NCBI RefSeq assembly: GCF_009765355.1
Contig: NZ_VTHK01000084.1
Location: 1-33,479, forward strand
Reading direction: 5' to 3'
Origin: Amycolatopsis anabasis
GTDB lineage: Bacteria; Actinomycetota; Actinomycetes; Mycobacteriales; Pseudonocardiaceae
DNA length: 33,479 nt
Shown here: piece by piece, positions 8,344-15,400 of the stretch
Position numbering within the stretch: position 1 is the first letter of the stretch
How the letters are laid out: each line of letters begins with the position of its first letter
Made by a program: the position numbers and the translations under genes
Notes under the pieces: model-generated
Seen by the model: only the letters and a program-made list of their open reading frames with translations
The model's database searches: none
Told to the model about the DNA's origin: nothing

Positions 8344-9336
8344 CTAGGTCCCGAGCCGGGCGGGGCCTACCACCCCGTGCGGGGCCCGCGGTTCCAGCAC
8401 TTCCTCGCCGTAGAGATCGGCGGCCCACTGGTCGTGGTAGACGGTGTCCAGGTAGCGGTCGCCGAGATCCGGAGCGACCGCCACCGCGGTGACCGCCCGG
8501 TTGCGGGCGAGCCAGCTCAGCGCGCCGCTGACCACGGTTCCGGTCGAGCCGCCGAACAGGAACCCGCCGCGCACCAGCATCCGGCAGGTGCGGACCGTAT
8601 CCGCCTCCGGCACGTGCACCACATCGTCCACAAAGGACGTATCCAGCAGGGCAGGCCGGACCCCGGTGCCGAGGCCGGGGATCATCCGCGGCGCGACCGG
8701 GGTGCCGAAGGTGACCGAGCCGACGGTGTCGATGGCCACCAGCCGGGTGGCCGGCCGGTGCTCCCGCAGGTACCGGGCGACGCCCATCAGGGTGCCGGTG
8801 GTCCCCGCGCCGATGAACACCACGTCCGCGTCCGGGAAGCTGCGGGCGATCTGCGGACCGGTGGTGCGGTAGTGCGCCTGCCAGTTGCCGGGATTGGCGT
8901 ACTGGTTGAGCCACAGGTAACCGTCGCGTTCCGCGCACAGCCGCCGCACGTGGTCGATCCGCGCGCCGAGCAGGCCGCGTTCCGGATGCGGTTCGGTGAT
9001 CACGTGCACCCGCGCGCCGAGGGTCTGCATCAGCTGGCGGGCGCCGAGCGTGCACCGCGAATCGGTGACGCAGACGAACCGGTAGCCGCGCCCGGCCGCG
9101 ACCAGGCTCAGCGCCACCCCGAGATTGCCGGACGAGCTTTCCACCAGCGTGTGCCCGGGCCGCAGTGCGCCGGACCGCTCCGCGGCGGCCACCATCTCGG
9201 TGGCCGCCTTGAGCTTGATGGAACCGGCGAAGTTGAACCCCTCGCATTTGAGGTAGAGCGGAAAGCCGGCGAACCCGCGCAGGTCGACGAAGAGATCGTC
9301 GACGTTGAACTCCTGCGGTGTCGTTATGATCGGCAC
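8344..9336 (-). CDS. SbnA-like PLP synthase of the L-2,3-diaminopropionate pathway
   Basis: A 330-residue fold-type II PLP enzyme of the cysteine synthase family. It has the PLP lysine in GSIKLKAA (Lys41), the substrate loop SSSGNLG (about 67-73), the phosphate-binding GAGTTGT (about 174-180) and a C-terminal GGSTGT. The GSIKL context and the partner gene match SbnA, which condenses O-phospho-L-serine with L-glutamate to give ACEGA, the precursor of L-2,3-diaminopropionate in staphyloferrin B synthesis. It starts at a GTG only 4 bases after the SbnB-like stop, so the two are co-translated. Ordinary cysteine synthase is less likely because of this pairing. Confidence 0.9.
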   Translation of the reverse strand: MPIITTPQEFNVDDLFVDLRGFAGFPLYLKCEGFNFAGSIKLKAATEMVAAAERSGALRPGHTLVESSSGNLGVALSLVAAGRGYRFVCVTDSRCTLGARQLMQTLGARVHVITEPHPERGLLGARIDHVRRLCAERDGYLWLNQYANPGNWQAHYRTTGPQIARSFPDADVVFIGAGTTGTLMGVARYLREHRPATRLVAIDTVGSVTFGTPVAPRMIPGLGTGVRPALLDTSFVDDVVHVPEADTVRTCRMLVRGGFLFGGSTGTVVSGALSWLARNRAVTAVAVAPDLGDRYLDTVYHDQWAADLYGEEVLEPRAPHGVVGPARLGT

Positions 9337-9340
9337 GGGT

Positions 9341-10378
9341 TCACCGCTTGCCGTACCGGTCGAGTTCGAAGAAGAAGTCGGCGATCGTGGTCAGCTCGCC
9401 CGCCTGCCGCAGCTGGTCGAAAACGTGCTTGCCGACCGCGAGATCCAGGACGCCGAGCCCGAAGGGGGAGAAGACCAGCGGGCGGTCCGGCGCCGGGGAG
9501 AGCCGCCCGGTCAGCACGTCGTGCAGGGTGCCGTCCAGGAAGTCGCGCCCGCCGGTGGCCTGTTCGGCCAGGTGCACCGAGGTGTTCGCCTTGAGGCAGT
9601 GCTCGACGTCGTCGACCACGTTGGTGGCGGCCAGGATGACCTCGGGGGACAGATCGCGCAGGGACACGTGCAGTACCAGCGGGGCGTGGTCGAACCACGA
9701 CGGGTCGTGGATGTGCGGTTCGCCCGCGACGGTCGCGAACACCACGAGATCGCTCGCGCGGATCAGGTCTTCCGCACTCGGGTGCACGGTGACCGCACCC
9801 TGCCCGGCGCCTTCCAGGTAACCCCGGAAGCCGCCCGCGTGCGCGGGATCGAGGTCGAACACCCCGGCCTCGTCGAAGGCCCAGCCGCTGCCCGCCAGGT
9901 ACCGGTGCACGTAGCGGGCGATGAGCCCGGTGCCGACGAAACCGATCCGGCGCGGGCGATCCCGGTCCCGGCTCAGCCAGTCCGCGGCGAGGGCGGCCGA
10001 AGCCGCGGTGCGGGTCGCGCTGATGATCGAACTCTCCATGCACGCCAGCGGGTAGCCGGTCACCTGATCGTTGAGCACCAGCACCGCGGACGCGCGGGGG
10101 AGCCCGGTCCGGATGTTCTCCGGGAAGCTGGAGATCCACTTCATCCCGTCCACCGCGATGTCGCCGCCTGCCGACGCGGGCAGTGCGATGATCCGCGAGG
10201 TCGGCCGGTCCGGGAACCGGAGGAAGTAGGAGGGCGGGTTGACCGTGTGCCCCTCGCCGTGCAAGCGGTAGGCCGACTCGATCAGCTCCAGGAGCAGCTT
10301 TTCCTGTCCCGCGAGGACGTGGTGGACCTGAGCCCCCGAGACGACGGCGAACTCCGGAACGGTACCGGACTCGATCAT
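9341..10378 (-). CDS. SbnB-like ACEGA dehydrogenase (ornithine cyclodeaminase superfamily)
   Basis: A 345-residue member of the ornithine cyclodeaminase/mu-crystallin family with an NAD-binding GFVGTGLIARYV near residue 147 and the family motifs GMKWISSFPEN and SATRTAA. Paired with SbnA, such proteins oxidise ACEGA with NAD to release L-2,3-diaminopropionate and 2-oxoglutarate. The ATG at 10378 is preferred because AAGGGG lies 9 bases upstream; a GTG two codons earlier (10384) sits too close to that site. The upstream ATP-grasp gene ends at 10398, within the same operon. No frameshift or missing cofactor residue was seen. Confidence 0.9.
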   Translation of the reverse strand: MIESGTVPEFAVVSGAQVHHVLAGQEKLLLELIESAYRLHGEGHTVNPPSYFLRFPDRPTSRIIALPASAGGDIAVDGMKWISSFPENIRTGLPRASAVLVLNDQVTGYPLACMESSIISATRTAASAALAADWLSRDRDRPRRIGFVGTGLIARYVHRYLAGSGWAFDEAGVFDLDPAHAGGFRGYLEGAGQGAVTVHPSAEDLIRASDLVVFATVAGEPHIHDPSWFDHAPLVLHVSLRDLSPEVILAATNVVDDVEHCLKANTSVHLAEQATGGRDFLDGTLHDVLTGRLSPAPDRPLVFSPFGLGVLDLAVGKHVFDQLRQAGELTTIADFFFELDRYGKR

Positions 10379-10397
10379 GTTCACTTTCCCCTTGCGA

Positions 10398-11771
10398 CTA
10401 GTGTTGAAGTTCGGCGAGACGGCCGGTGATCCGGGTGTCGAGCGCGTCGAGTTCGTCCGCCGAGGCGGCGATGAGCAACCCGTAGAGGCGCCCGGCGAAC
10501 GGCTCCCCGGCGGCCGGTTCGGCCCCGGCGTTCACCGTGGCGAAGTTGTTCACCAGCAGCCCGTCGCCGGTGCCGCCGAAGAGCAGGTCGCCCAGGACCG
10601 TCCGCACCCGGCCGAACGGCAACGGCGTGGCCAGGCGCAGCGGGTAGTGCCGGGCCATCGCGAAGGCGCCGTCCGGGACGAACCGTTCCTGCAGCGGAAC
10701 CTGGTAGGTCGACATGTTGTTGCGCGCGTTTATCTCCAGCACCGGGAAGATCCCGCCGTCCGGTTCGACCAGCGCGTCCACGCCGACCACGCCGTAGTAA
10801 CCGTCCGCGGCGAGCCGGGCGCCGAGCACCTCGGCGGCACGGGTGATCGCCGCCAACTGGGCGTCGTCCAGCCGCGCGGGGATCCGATGTCCCTTGTGGA
10901 CACCGCCCTCGGTGATCGCCTCCTTGACGAAGTCGAAGTGCGCCGAGCCGTCGCGGCCGACGGTGAACTGGTAGTTCAGGTCGGTCCGCTTGTCCACCCA
11001 GTCCTCGAGGACGAACGCGATCCGCTCGCGGCCCGCGCGCCGGGCGGTCTTCTCGATCATCCGGTGCAGCCGGTCGAGGCGGTGCCTGCTCGTGACAACG
11101 GAAATGCCCTTGCCGGAGACCCCGAACGCCTCCTTGAGCACGACCTTGCGGCCGGTGGCGAGCACCTCGGCCGCCCCGGTCACCGCTTCGGCGAGTTCCT
11201 CGAGGGTGTCGCAGGCCCAGCCGCCCGGCTGCCGCAGGCCCAGTTCGTCGGCGATCCTGCGGCTGTAGACCTTGCTGTTGACCGCCTTGCACCGCGCGGC
11301 GCCGGGCGCGGCGAGCGGCACGCCGGTGCGCGCGGACAGCTCCTCCTCCACAGTGGACACACCGTGGGCGAGCAGGTGCGCGCCGCCGGCGGCGAGCCCG
11401 GCCAGCGCGCGCAGCAACGCGGGATCGGCGAGCGCGTCCCGGCTGACGTTGCGCGCCGGATCGGACTCCGCCGCCACGTGGATCTCCGGCAGGTCGAGGC
11501 CGAGCTCCTCGAGGTAGGCGCGGTAGCCCGGATCGGGGGCACGTTTGAGCACCACGTGATCGCCCTTGCCGCCGAGCAGCAGGGCGAACTCGTCCATGCG
11601 GTTGACCACCGCGGCCCCGCCGGACGCGGACACCCGGGGCAGGCCCTGCTCGTCCGCGGCCCACTCCTCCTCGACCTCGAAGTTGCCGAGGAAGACCAGG
11701 GGTGGTTCCGCGGAGCCCAGGACGGCCTCCTTGAGGCGGGGGATGAAGCCGGGCTTTCCGGTGTCGTCCAT
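10398..11771 (-). CDS. ATP-grasp ligase with pre-ATP-grasp domain (PGM1-like)
   Basis: A 457-residue protein. Residues about 20-150 resemble the pre-ATP-grasp domain of peptide ligases (LVFLGNFEVEEEWA near 25-38). The ATP-grasp domain follows, with nucleotide-binding lysines in VVLKEAFGVSGKG (Lys213, Lys221), a hinge-like FVLEDWVD and metal-binding FPVLEINARNN (Glu346, Asn348). The tail (about 375-457) resembles the PGM1 C-terminal region. Such enzymes form amide bonds, or thioesters as in BtrJ, which loads glutamate on the carrier BtrI. Its place between ketoreductase and sbnB suggests it joins an amino acid, perhaps diaminopropionate, to the polyketide-derived acyl group or to the ACP; the substrate is inference. 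The start ATG has AAAGGG 6 bases upstream. Confidence 0.85.
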   Translation of the reverse strand: MDDTGKPGFIPRLKEAVLGSAEPPLVFLGNFEVEEEWAADEQGLPRVSASGGAAVVNRMDEFALLLGGKGDHVVLKRAPDPGYRAYLEELGLDLPEIHVAAESDPARNVSRDALADPALLRALAGLAAGGAHLLAHGVSTVEEELSARTGVPLAAPGAARCKAVNSKVYSRRIADELGLRQPGGWACDTLEELAEAVTGAAEVLATGRKVVLKEAFGVSGKGISVVTSRHRLDRLHRMIEKTARRAGRERIAFVLEDWVDKRTDLNYQFTVGRDGSAHFDFVKEAITEGGVHKGHRIPARLDDAQLAAITRAAEVLGARLAADGYYGVVGVDALVEPDGGIFPVLEINARNNMSTYQVPLQERFVPDGAFAMARHYPLRLATPLPFGRVRTVLGDLLFGGTGDGLLVNNFATVNAGAEPAAGEPFAGRLYGLLIAASADELDALDTRITGRLAELQH

Positions 11772-11785
11772 GATTGCCCTTTCGC

Positions 11786-12535
11786 TCAGACGACCAGGCC
11801 GCCGTTGATTTCGAACACGCTTCCGGTGACGTAGGCGGCGCGGTCGGAGACCAGGAAGGCGACCAGTTCGGCCACCTCCTCCGCGCGGCCGAAGCGGCGC
11901 AGCGGAATGCCCCGCAGCATCCTGGTGCGCGCCTGCTCGCTGAGTTCGCCGAGCATGTCGGTCTCGATCATGCCGGGGGCGACCGCGTTGACCCGGACCC
12001 CGTACCGGCCGACCTCCTTGGCCAGTGCCCGGGTGAAGCCGATGACCCCGCTCTTGGACGCGGAGTAGTTGGTCTGGGTCGGGTTGCCGTACACCCCGGA
12101 GACCGAGGACAGCGTGACCACGCTCCCGGCCCGCCGCTTGATCATCCGGAACACCGCGGGGCGGCACACGTGGTAGACCCCGTCCAGGTTGGTCCGCAAC
12201 ACCTGCGACCAGTCCGATTCGGCCATCAGCGCGAGCGAACCGTCCCGGGTGATCCCGGCCGAGGTGACCACCGCGTCCGGCGGGCCGAGCTCGTCCGCGG
12301 TCCGGTCGACCCAGTCCGACACCGCCGTGTGGTCGGCGACGTCCACCTGGGCGCCGATCACCCGCACCCCGAGGTCGAGCACCTCCTTGGTGAGCAGTTC
12401 GGCCGCGTCCCGGTCGCTGCGGTAGCAGAACCCGAGGTCGAACCCGTCCTGGGCGAGCCGCAGCACCACGGCCCGCCCGATGCCCCGGGTTCCCCCGGTT
12501 ACCAGCGCGACCCTGTTCTCAGGCACCCGGCTCAC
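11786..12535 (-). CDS. 3-oxoacyl-ACP reductase (FabG-type SDR ketoreductase)
   Basis: A 249-residue classical short-chain dehydrogenase with NADPH-binding TGGTRGIGRAV at the N-terminus, a Ser in SSVSGVYGN, the catalytic YSASK with Lys, and the C-terminal FLVSDRAAYVTGSVFEINGG typical of FabG. It should reduce the beta-keto group made by the adjacent KS pair on the ACP to a beta-hydroxy group. The GTG start at 12535 lies inside the end of the KS-beta gene (17-bp overlap); a second in-frame GTG nine bases later is also possible. No dehydratase or enoyl reductase is visible in the operon, so the reduced unit may stay at the hydroxy stage unless host enzymes act. Confidence 0.93.
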   Translation of the reverse strand: MSRVPENRVALVTGGTRGIGRAVVLRLAQDGFDLGFCYRSDRDAAELLTKEVLDLGVRVIGAQVDVADHTAVSDWVDRTADELGPPDAVVTSAGITRDGSLALMAESDWSQVLRTNLDGVYHVCRPAVFRMIKRRAGSVVTLSSVSGVYGNPTQTNYSASKSGVIGFTRALAKEVGRYGVRVNAVAPGMIETDMLGELSEQARTRMLRGIPLRRFGRAEEVAELVAFLVSDRAAYVTGSVFEINGGLVV

Positions 12536-13604
12536 CGCCCAGTTCGAACAGCGCGCAGGCCACCGAACCGTCGTCGTCGCACGCGGTCACCACGGCGTGA
12601 TCGCGTGCGCCCCGCCCGGGTTCGGCCACCGAGAGCACGGCCGCGAGCTGGAAGAGCGCGGTGGCCGAGGAGGTGTCGCCGATCAGCCCGGCCGGTGGCA
12701 CCCGGTCGACGACCTCGTCGCCGAACAGCGCGCGCAGCGCGATCGATTCGACGGCGGTTCCGTCCGCGTCGAGGAAATCGCTGCCGGTGGCCGCCCAGAC
12801 CCGTTCCGCGGGCACACCCGAGCGCTCGAGCAGGCTCCGGACCGCCGTGCCGATGGCCCCGGACAGATCGCTGTCCAGGCACACCCGCGATTCCAGCCCG
12901 GACAGGGTGGCCAGCACGGTCCGGCCCGCGCCGACCCGGTCGGCGGGTTCGAGGAGGAACATCGCGCAGCCCTCGGCCATCACCCGGACCGCGCCACCGT
13001 TCGCGCGCCGGTGGTGCTCCAGCCAGGACCGGGCGCTGGAGTACTCCTCGGCGGCGCCGCAGAGCACCTGGCCCGCCCGGCCGGTGCGCAGCAGCCGCCG
13101 CGCGTAGTTCAGCGCCTGCAGGCCGGTGGTGCGCCCGGCCGCGATGGTGGCGTTGGGCCCCTTGAGCCCGTGCCAGATCGCGGCTTGCCCGGCGGCGCAG
13201 TTCATCACGCACCCCGGCACCGCGGCCGGTTCGACGTGATCCGGTTTGTCGCCGGTCAGCGACGCCCGGGTCAGGTCCATCATGCTCTGCGCGCTGCCGG
13301 TCGTGGTGCCCAGCACGAACCCCACGTCCTCGCTGCCTTCGCCGGGCGCGACGCCGATGTCGGCGAGCAGGTGCTTCGCCGCCGCGACGGTCAGCCCGCT
13401 GACCCGGTTCATCGCGCGGGTTCCCTTGGGACCGAAGAACTCCCGCGGGTCGAAGCCGGGCACGGTGCAGGCGGTGTCCTCGGGGACGTCCGGATGCGCG
13501 GTGGCCGCCGTACCGCGGCGTGCCCGGATCCCGCCGGCGAACGCCGCCCGGTCGTAGCCGTACGGGGAGATCGCCGTCCACGCCGAAATAACGGGTGCGC
13601 TCAT
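12519..13604 (-). CDS. KS-beta / chain-length-factor-like protein, catalytically dead
   Basis: A 361-residue ketosynthase-fold protein, shorter than active KS enzymes. The nucleophile position is Arg158 (TIAAGRTTG aligns with TIATACSAG of the neighbour), the HGTGT histidine is replaced (AATGSD) and the Lys/His of KSMLGHS become Ala/Asp (AGLIGDTS). It therefore cannot condense by itself and probably forms a heterodimer with KS-alpha, as chain-length factors do in type II polyketide synthases; classical factors carry Gln at the nucleophile position. Its ATG at 13604 overlaps the KS-alpha stop as ATGA, so the two subunits are translationally coupled. The subfamily cannot be fixed by eye. Confidence 0.9.
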   Translation of the reverse strand: MSAPVISAWTAISPYGYDRAAFAGGIRARRGTAATAHPDVPEDTACTVPGFDPREFFGPKGTRAMNRVSGLTVAAAKHLLADIGVAPGEGSEDVGFVLGTTTGSAQSMMDLTRASLTGDKPDHVEPAAVPGCVMNCAAGQAAIWHGLKGPNATIAAGRTTGLQALNYARRLLRTGRAGQVLCGAAEEYSSARSWLEHHRRANGGAVRVMAEGCAMFLLEPADRVGAGRTVLATLSGLESRVCLDSDLSGAIGTAVRSLLERSGVPAERVWAATGSDFLDADGTAVESIALRALFGDEVVDRVPPAGLIGDTSSATALFQLAAVLSVAEPGRGARDHAVVTACDDDGSVACALFELGGEPGA

Positions 13605-14848
13605 GCCGATGCCTCCTGGCCGTCGTAGCGGCCCAGCAGCACGACGGAGTTGTTCCCGCCGAAGGCCCAGCCGTTGTTCTGCACGATCCGCAGATCCGCC
13701 TCGACCGATTCGTTGGGCACGCAGTCGACCGCGCAGTCCGGATCGGTCTCGACGTGGTTGATGGTGGGCGGGATGAACCGGTCGGTGATGGCCACCGAGC
13801 AGCCGATCGCGGCCAGCGCGCTCGCCGCGCCCATCGAATGACCGAGCATCGACTTCATCGACACCACGTGCGGGACGTGCTCGCCGAACAGGTCCCGGAT
13901 CGCGGCGGCCTCGGTCATGTCGTTGGCCTTGGTGCCGGTGCCGTGCGCGGAGATCAGGTCCACCTCTTCGGGTTTGACCCCGGCGTTCGCCAGCGCCAGC
14001 TCCATGCAGCGGGCGATCCCGCCGCGGTGCGGGGCCACCGGGTGGTGCGCGTCGCAGGAGAGCCCGTACCCGAGCACCTCGGCGTAGATCCGGGCGCCGC
14101 GGGCGAGCGCGGAGTCGAGGCTCTCCAGCATCAGGATGCCCGCGCCCTCGCCGGTGAGGATGCCCATGCGGTTGCGGTCGAACGGGCGGCAGCAGTCGGG
14201 CGCGATGCTGCGCAACCGGTAGAACGAGGTGAACGTCTTGCGGCACACCGCGTCGGCGCCGCCGCACAGGGCGAAGTCGGCGTCGCCGAACCGGATCGCG
14301 TCGAAGGAGTTCCCGATCGCGTAGTTGCCGGCCGAACACGCGGTGGCGATGGTAGCGGTTTCCACATTGGACAGTTCGAGCTCGCGGGCGATCGAGGTGG
14401 ACAACCGGCCCGCCGAGACGCGTCGCGCGAGCGCGGGGCTCATCGACGCCGCGCCACCGGCGATCTCCATCTCGACCATCTTGTCGATCTCGTGCGACTC
14501 ACCGTCGGTGCTGCCCACCGAAACCAGCCCGCGCGCCGTCCGGAGGGCCTCGGCGGACACTCCGGAATCCTCGACCGCGAGCCGGGCCGCGGCGGCGGAG
14601 AACCGGCTGGCCCGGCCGAGTTCGCCGATGTCCACCTGGCGAATCCAGCGCTCCGGCTCGAAATCGGTTACCTCGCAACCGTTGGTGTGGGCGAAACCGG
14701 TGGTGTCGAACACCGAGATCGGCCGGACGTTGCTGCGCCCGGCGCGCAGTGCGGCGCGGAACTCGGTGACCCCGACACCGATGCTGGAAACGACACCGCA
14801 TCCGGTGATGACCACCCGGCGACCGGGCTCGACCCCTTGCGACGACAT
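13601..14848 (-). CDS. Beta-ketoacyl-ACP synthase, KS-alpha (FabF-like)
   Basis: A 415-residue condensing enzyme with the full catalytic set: Cys171 in TATACSAGN, His302 in AHGTGTKAND, Lys332 and His337 in MKSMLGHSMGA, and the C-terminal NNGWAFGGNNSVV glycine loop. It starts RRVVITGCGVVSSIG as FabF and type II PKS ketosynthases do. The ATG lies 6 bases after the ACP stop with AGGA overlapping that stop. Together with the inactive KS-beta, ACP and ketoreductase it forms a minimal type II PKS with one reducing step. Acyltransferase, dehydratase and cyclase genes are not in the window, so malonyl loading must come from FabD or from outside. Confidence 0.95.
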   Translation of the reverse strand: MSSQGVEPGRRVVITGCGVVSSIGVGVTEFRAALRAGRSNVRPISVFDTTGFAHTNGCEVTDFEPERWIRQVDIGELGRASRFSAAAARLAVEDSGVSAEALRTARGLVSVGSTDGESHEIDKMVEMEIAGGAASMSPALARRVSAGRLSTSIARELELSNVETATIATACSAGNYAIGNSFDAIRFGDADFALCGGADAVCRKTFTSFYRLRSIAPDCCRPFDRNRMGILTGEGAGILMLESLDSALARGARIYAEVLGYGLSCDAHHPVAPHRGGIARCMELALANAGVKPEEVDLISAHGTGTKANDMTEAAAIRDLFGEHVPHVVSMKSMLGHSMGAASALAAIGCSVAITDRFIPPTINHVETDPDCAVDCVPNESVEADLRIVQNNGWAFGGNNSVVLLGRYDGQEASA

Positions 14849-14854
14849 GGTTTC

Positions 14855-15106
14855 CTACCAGCTGGCGGATTCGGAGACGACCTCGTACACGTTGCGCACG
14901 CTGGTCATCCGCGCGAACTGCGCCTGGTCGATGGTGATGCCGAACTTCTTCTCCAGCGCGGCGAGAACATCCATCAGGGCAAGGGAATCCGCCTCGTGCT
15001 CCTCGATGAAGTGACTGGTTTCGGAGAGCTGATCGGGTTCGAGCTCGAGGTGCTCGCAGACGATCGCCCGGATCTGTTCCATACGTTCAGAGACTGCCGT
15101 CGTCAT
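14855..15106 (-). CDS. Acyl carrier protein
   Basis: An 83-residue carrier protein with the phosphopantetheine serine in EADSLALMDVL (about residue 41) and the usual four-helix pattern: helix 1 (MEQIRAIVCEHL), an acidic loop, helix 2 after the Ser and a final VRNVYEVV helix. It is the first gene of the leftward operon and should carry the chain for the KS pair and ketoreductase. GGGAG lies 6 bases before the ATG. The leader (15107-15159) is A-rich and is preceded by a candidate -10 and the SARP-type repeats. Confidence 0.96.
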   Translation of the reverse strand: MTTAVSERMEQIRAIVCEHLELEPDQLSETSHFIEEHEADSLALMDVLAALEKKFGITIDQAQFARMTSVRNVYEVVSESASW

Positions 15107-15159
15107 AGCGACTCCCGATCAAAATGGACGAAAGGCGAAAAGTGCCGTGGCCAGCGGAG

Positions 15160-15165
15160 AAGTTA
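15160..15165 (-). promoter_or_regulatory. Candidate -10 element of the ACP operon promoter
   Basis: TAACTT on the minus strand lies 11 bases after the last ACP-facing heptamer and about 55 bases before the ACP start. No good -35 hexamer is present at the right distance; the heptamers occupy that position, as expected for an activator-dependent SARP promoter. Confidence 0.5.
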
Positions 15166-15176
15166 GCCAGATTCGG

Positions 15177-15238
15177 TGACAGCCGGATGACGGGCCGCTG
15201 ACAACGGCGCCTGTCGGTGACCTGTCAGCACCCGGTCA
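15177..15238. promoter_or_regulatory. Two-sided SARP-type operator: six heptamers at exact 11-bp spacing
   Basis: Three heptamers face the ACP gene on the minus strand: GTTGTCA (15205-15199), CCCGTCA (15194-15188), GCTGTCA (15183-15177). Three face right on the plus strand: CCTGTCG (15210-15216), CCTGTCA (15221-15227), CCGGTCA (15232-15238). All six start positions are 11 bp apart in plus-strand coordinates, and the consensus is (C/G)CTGTCA. SARP activators bind direct heptamers with 4-bp gaps, one helical turn apart, just upstream of the -10. The SARP gene at 15401-16159 is the obvious candidate regulator. Confidence 0.8.
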
Positions 15239-15249
15239 TCGGCGCTCGC

Positions 15250-15255
15250 CATGAT
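15250..15255 (+). promoter_or_regulatory. Candidate -10 element facing right
   Basis: CATGAT lies 11 bases after the last right-facing heptamer, the same distance as on the ACP side, and is followed by AAGGAGG at 15271-15277 and an ATG at 15283. The symmetry suggests a second SARP-controlled promoter that would transcribe toward, and antisense into, the SARP gene. Confidence 0.4.
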
Positions 15256-15282
15256 CGGCGTTGCGCAGCCAAGGAGGTCCGC

Positions 15283-15391
15283 ATGAGTAGTGATGTCACC
15301 GAGTTCGCGCCCGGAGCGGACCCGGCGCGCGGTGAGCGCGGTGCCGCGTGCCCGCGCCCGGGACACGCAGCACCGCTACCTGCCGTGGTGA
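15283..15391 (+). pseudogene. Short right-facing reading frame with strong RBS, possibly a gene remnant
   Basis: AAGGAGG sits 5 bases before the ATG at 15283, the best Shine-Dalgarno in the window. The frame begins MSSDVTEFAPGADPARGERG. Read straight through it runs to 15570, antisense to the 3' part of the SARP gene, and becomes low-complexity. A different frame over 15341-15391 ends in RARARDTQHRYLPW then TGA, 9 bases short of the convergent SARP stop, so a single-base indel would give a 35-36-residue peptide gene. It could be a decayed gene, a small peptide or only the start of an antisense RNA. No family is recognised. Confidence 0.35.
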
Positions 15392-15400
15392 CCCCGGAAC

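Noticed and set aside
5621..9247. Very long minus-strand open frame (over 1,200 codons)
   Set aside because: It runs antisense through the permease end, mbtH, ABC ATPase and out of frame through the MMPL- and SbnA-like genes; composition is Arg/Gly/Ala-rich. Shadow of high-GC codon bias.
15163..15366. Minus-strand 67-codon frame over the SARP operator
   Set aside because: It overlaps the 11-bp heptamer array, has no ribosome-binding site and no recognisable sequence.
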